In this document: one piece after another, positions 14,083 to 15,605 of the stretch
Numbering within the stretch: the stretch's first letter is position 1
How the letters are laid out: each line of letters opens with the position of its first letter
Source: an uncultured Flavobacteriales bacterium
GTDB taxonomy: Bacteria; Bacteroidota; Bacteroidia; Palsa-965
Length of the DNA stretch: 15,605 nt
Assembly: GCA_946478675.1 (NCBI GenBank)
Contig: CAMLEF010000070.1
Location: forward strand, 1 to 15,605
Reading direction: 5' to 3'
Notes under the pieces: model-generated
The model's input: the letters and a program-made list of their open reading frames with translations, nothing else
Told to the model about the DNA's origin: nothing
Databases searched by the model: none
Program-made: the position numbers and the translations under genes

Positions 14083-15605
14083 CTACCGCTGCAGCACCAC
14101 CTTCTTCATCACGCTTCCTTCTGCAGTCGTCACCTTCACAAAATAAACGCCGTTCTCTTTTCCGCTAAGATCCACTTTCGTCGTGCCGGCATTCACTTGT
14201 TGGTAAGTCACGACTTCACCGATCGCATTGAACACTTCCACCGTCATCGCTTTCGAAGTGGTTTCAATGTTCAGCATGCCGCTCGTCGGGTTCGGATAGA
14301 GTGACACCGGCGCCGCACCATTCGTCATCACGCCCGTCGTCACATTCACCCAGATCATATCCGAAGTCGTATTCGTGACGATCGCCGGGTTGAAATCGAA
14401 ATAGATGTACGCGGTGTTTTCAATCGTCGTTCCTGCAGGAAGATTCGGTCGCGTTTTCACCGTGTAATTGACGTAGCCGTGGCTCGCGGGTTCATTCACG
14501 TTGCTGTCGGGGAGCATAATGTTGTGGAACGTGAAACGCATCAGCCCGTTGCCGCTCATGTCGAACGTGTAGGGATGGCTCGAACCGCCGGGCACTACGC
14601 TGCCGGGATAGAGATACGGCGAAAGCGTGTCTTCCACGACGATGTTGAACGCGGTGTCGCTGCCGGTGTTCTGGAAGAAGATCGTATACGCGAGCACCGA
14701 ATCTGTCGGCGCAATTCGACCGAGCGAATCCATCGTGGCCGAAGCGGCAATTTTTTCATTGGGATCATACGCGCCCGTGATGATGCGCATGCTCGGCATC
14801 GTGTTGTCCGCAGGCATCGTGTCGCCGGCTATCGGGAGCACCGACGCGAGATAATGCAGTTGTCGCCCGATGTATCCGCCGTTGGCGAGGGTCGGCACCT
14901 GTAGCGTAACGTTTACCGCGCCGGTTTGCCCGGGCTGCACGGTCCCGATGTTCCATTCGAGGTACGCTTGCTGGTTGACGGAAGGCGAAGGAGCGGCGTT
15001 CACATAACCGAGAATGGAATCATACGCCAGCGTCAGCACCACGTTCGATACCGGCAGCGTTCCGACGTTAACATAGTTCAGGTACACGCCCTGCATGAAA
15101 CCCGGACGCGCCACACCTGCTGTCAGGCTCACGCGCAGATCCTGCACCGAAGCGCTTTGACCAGCAGCAAAATCCATGTTCGCAATCGTGTCGCAAAGCG
15201 AATTGATGTTGATCGAATACTGCAGGTTAGCCGGGCACAACGTCGTCGTATACGGACTGAACCAGTTGTAATACGACATCACGGTATACGCGCCTGTGTT
15301 GTACACCCAGGCGTGATAGTTCCCGTTCGCATCCGTCGTCGCCCAATAACCGCCGGGCTGAATAAGCACGTACTGGTTCGGCACCGGCAGATCGGTATTG
15401 TTGAACACACAATCGTTGTTGTAATCCGCGTACACGCGCCCTTCGACCAGCGTCGCCATCATTTGCGGAACGATCACGCTGCCGGTGCTGGTGCAACCGC
15501 TGTTGTCGGAAACCGTTACGGAATACGTCCCGGGAGCAAGGCCCGTAATTGTATCGCCGGTCATGCTGTTCGACCACGAGAATGAATATGGCGGAACGCC
15601 ACCCC
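14083..15605 (-). CDS. SprB-repeat T9SS-secreted protein, C-terminal part (cut by window edge)
   Basis: The last 507 codons of a larger secreted protein are visible. The frame stays open to the right edge, so the ATG at 15564 is internal and not the start. The first 50 or so residues are a SprB repeat (GGVPPYSFSWSNSMTGDTI, then TGLAPGTYSVTVSDNSGC). SprB itself is the gliding adhesin of Flavobacterium, but this repeat is widespread. A Cna-B-like or SdrD-like segment follows (VEGRVYADYNNDCVFNNTDLP). Then comes the conserved repeat domain common before T9SS tails (YDPNEK, VLAYTIFFQNTGSDTAFNIV, TAYIYFDFNPAIVTNTT; DUF7619/DUF11-like). The last 74 residues (VSLYPNPTSG to VMKKVVLQR) are a type A sorting domain. 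The role is probably adhesion or surface display, and the missing N-terminus may hold further repeats or an enzyme. Confidence 0.92.
   Translation of the reverse strand, partial: GGVPPYSFSWSNSMTGDTITGLAPGTYSVTVSDNSGCTSTGSVIVPQMMATLVEGRVYADYNNDCVFNNTDLPVPNQYVLIQPGGYWATTDANGNYHAWVYNTGAYTVMSYYNWFSPYTTTLCPANLQYSININSLCDTIANMDFAAGQSASVQDLRVSLTAGVARPGFMQGVYLNYVNVGTLPVSNVVLTLAYDSILGYVNAAPSPSVNQQAYLEWNIGTVQPGQTGAVNVTLQVPTLANGGYIGRQLHYLASVLPIAGDTMPADNTMPSMRIITGAYDPNEKIAASATMDSLGRIAPTDSVLAYTIFFQNTGSDTAFNIVVEDTLSPYLYPGSVVPGGSSHPYTFDMSGNGLMRFTFHNIMLPDSNVNEPASHGYVNYTVKTRPNLPAGTTIENTAYIYFDFNPAIVTNTTSDMIWVNVTTGVMTNGAAPVSLYPNPTSGMLNIETTSKAMTVEVFNAIGEVVTYQQVNAGTTKVDLSGKENGVYFVKVTTAEGSVMKKVVLQR

Noticed and set aside
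13860..14304. Short rightward frames in the convergent gap
   Set aside because: They run through the terminator hairpin and antisense into the T9SS gene; no domain and no start context.

Overview
The window looks like a chromosomal segment from a Bacteroidota bacterium, probably of the Chitinophaga/Sphingobacterium side. The evidence is three large secreted proteins ending in type IX secretion (T9SS type A) C-terminal sorting domains, SprB-type and ELWxxDGT repeat proteins, sensor kinases of the HisKA_2 type with LytTR regulators, and promoter-like TAnnTTTG elements. No sequence search was possible; family names rest on reading the proteins.

Layout from left to right. The left edge holds the first 18 codons of an ArsR-family repressor running leftwards, with a palindrome lying on its likely promoter. 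A leftward gene (256-1995) encodes a secreted protein with seven DFDPG repeats. Diverging from it is a rightward pair, a TPR sensor histidine kinase (2195-3814) overlapping a LytTR response regulator (3807-4460). Next comes a leftward two-gene cassette: a small phage-tail-collar-domain protein (6251-6646) followed by a 563-residue protein I cannot assign (4525-6216). A small rightward gene (6877-7272) resembles proteins annotated 'ADP-ribosylation/crystallin J1'. After it lies the eroded C-terminal piece of a short-chain dehydrogenase on the other strand. A second signalling pair follows in the opposite gene order, LytTR regulator (7547-8254) then TPR sensor kinase (8332-10296). A 1121-residue ELWxxDGT repeat protein (10401-13766) comes next, and it converges on a leftward SprB-repeat/T9SS protein cut by the right edge (14083-15605).

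The two TPR-kinase/LytTR pairs each lie beside a gene for a secreted repeat protein. The arrangement suggests, but does not prove, that these pairs regulate surface or secreted proteins. Four strong hairpin terminators mark gene ends (about 178-211, 4462-4497, 13782-13820, 14030-14067). I found no tRNA, rRNA, CRISPR array, insertion sequence or intact prophage. The least explained parts are the collar/unknown-protein cassette, the first kinase with its altered ATP-binding motif, and an extra 47-base inverted repeat in the convergent gap near 13.9 kb.
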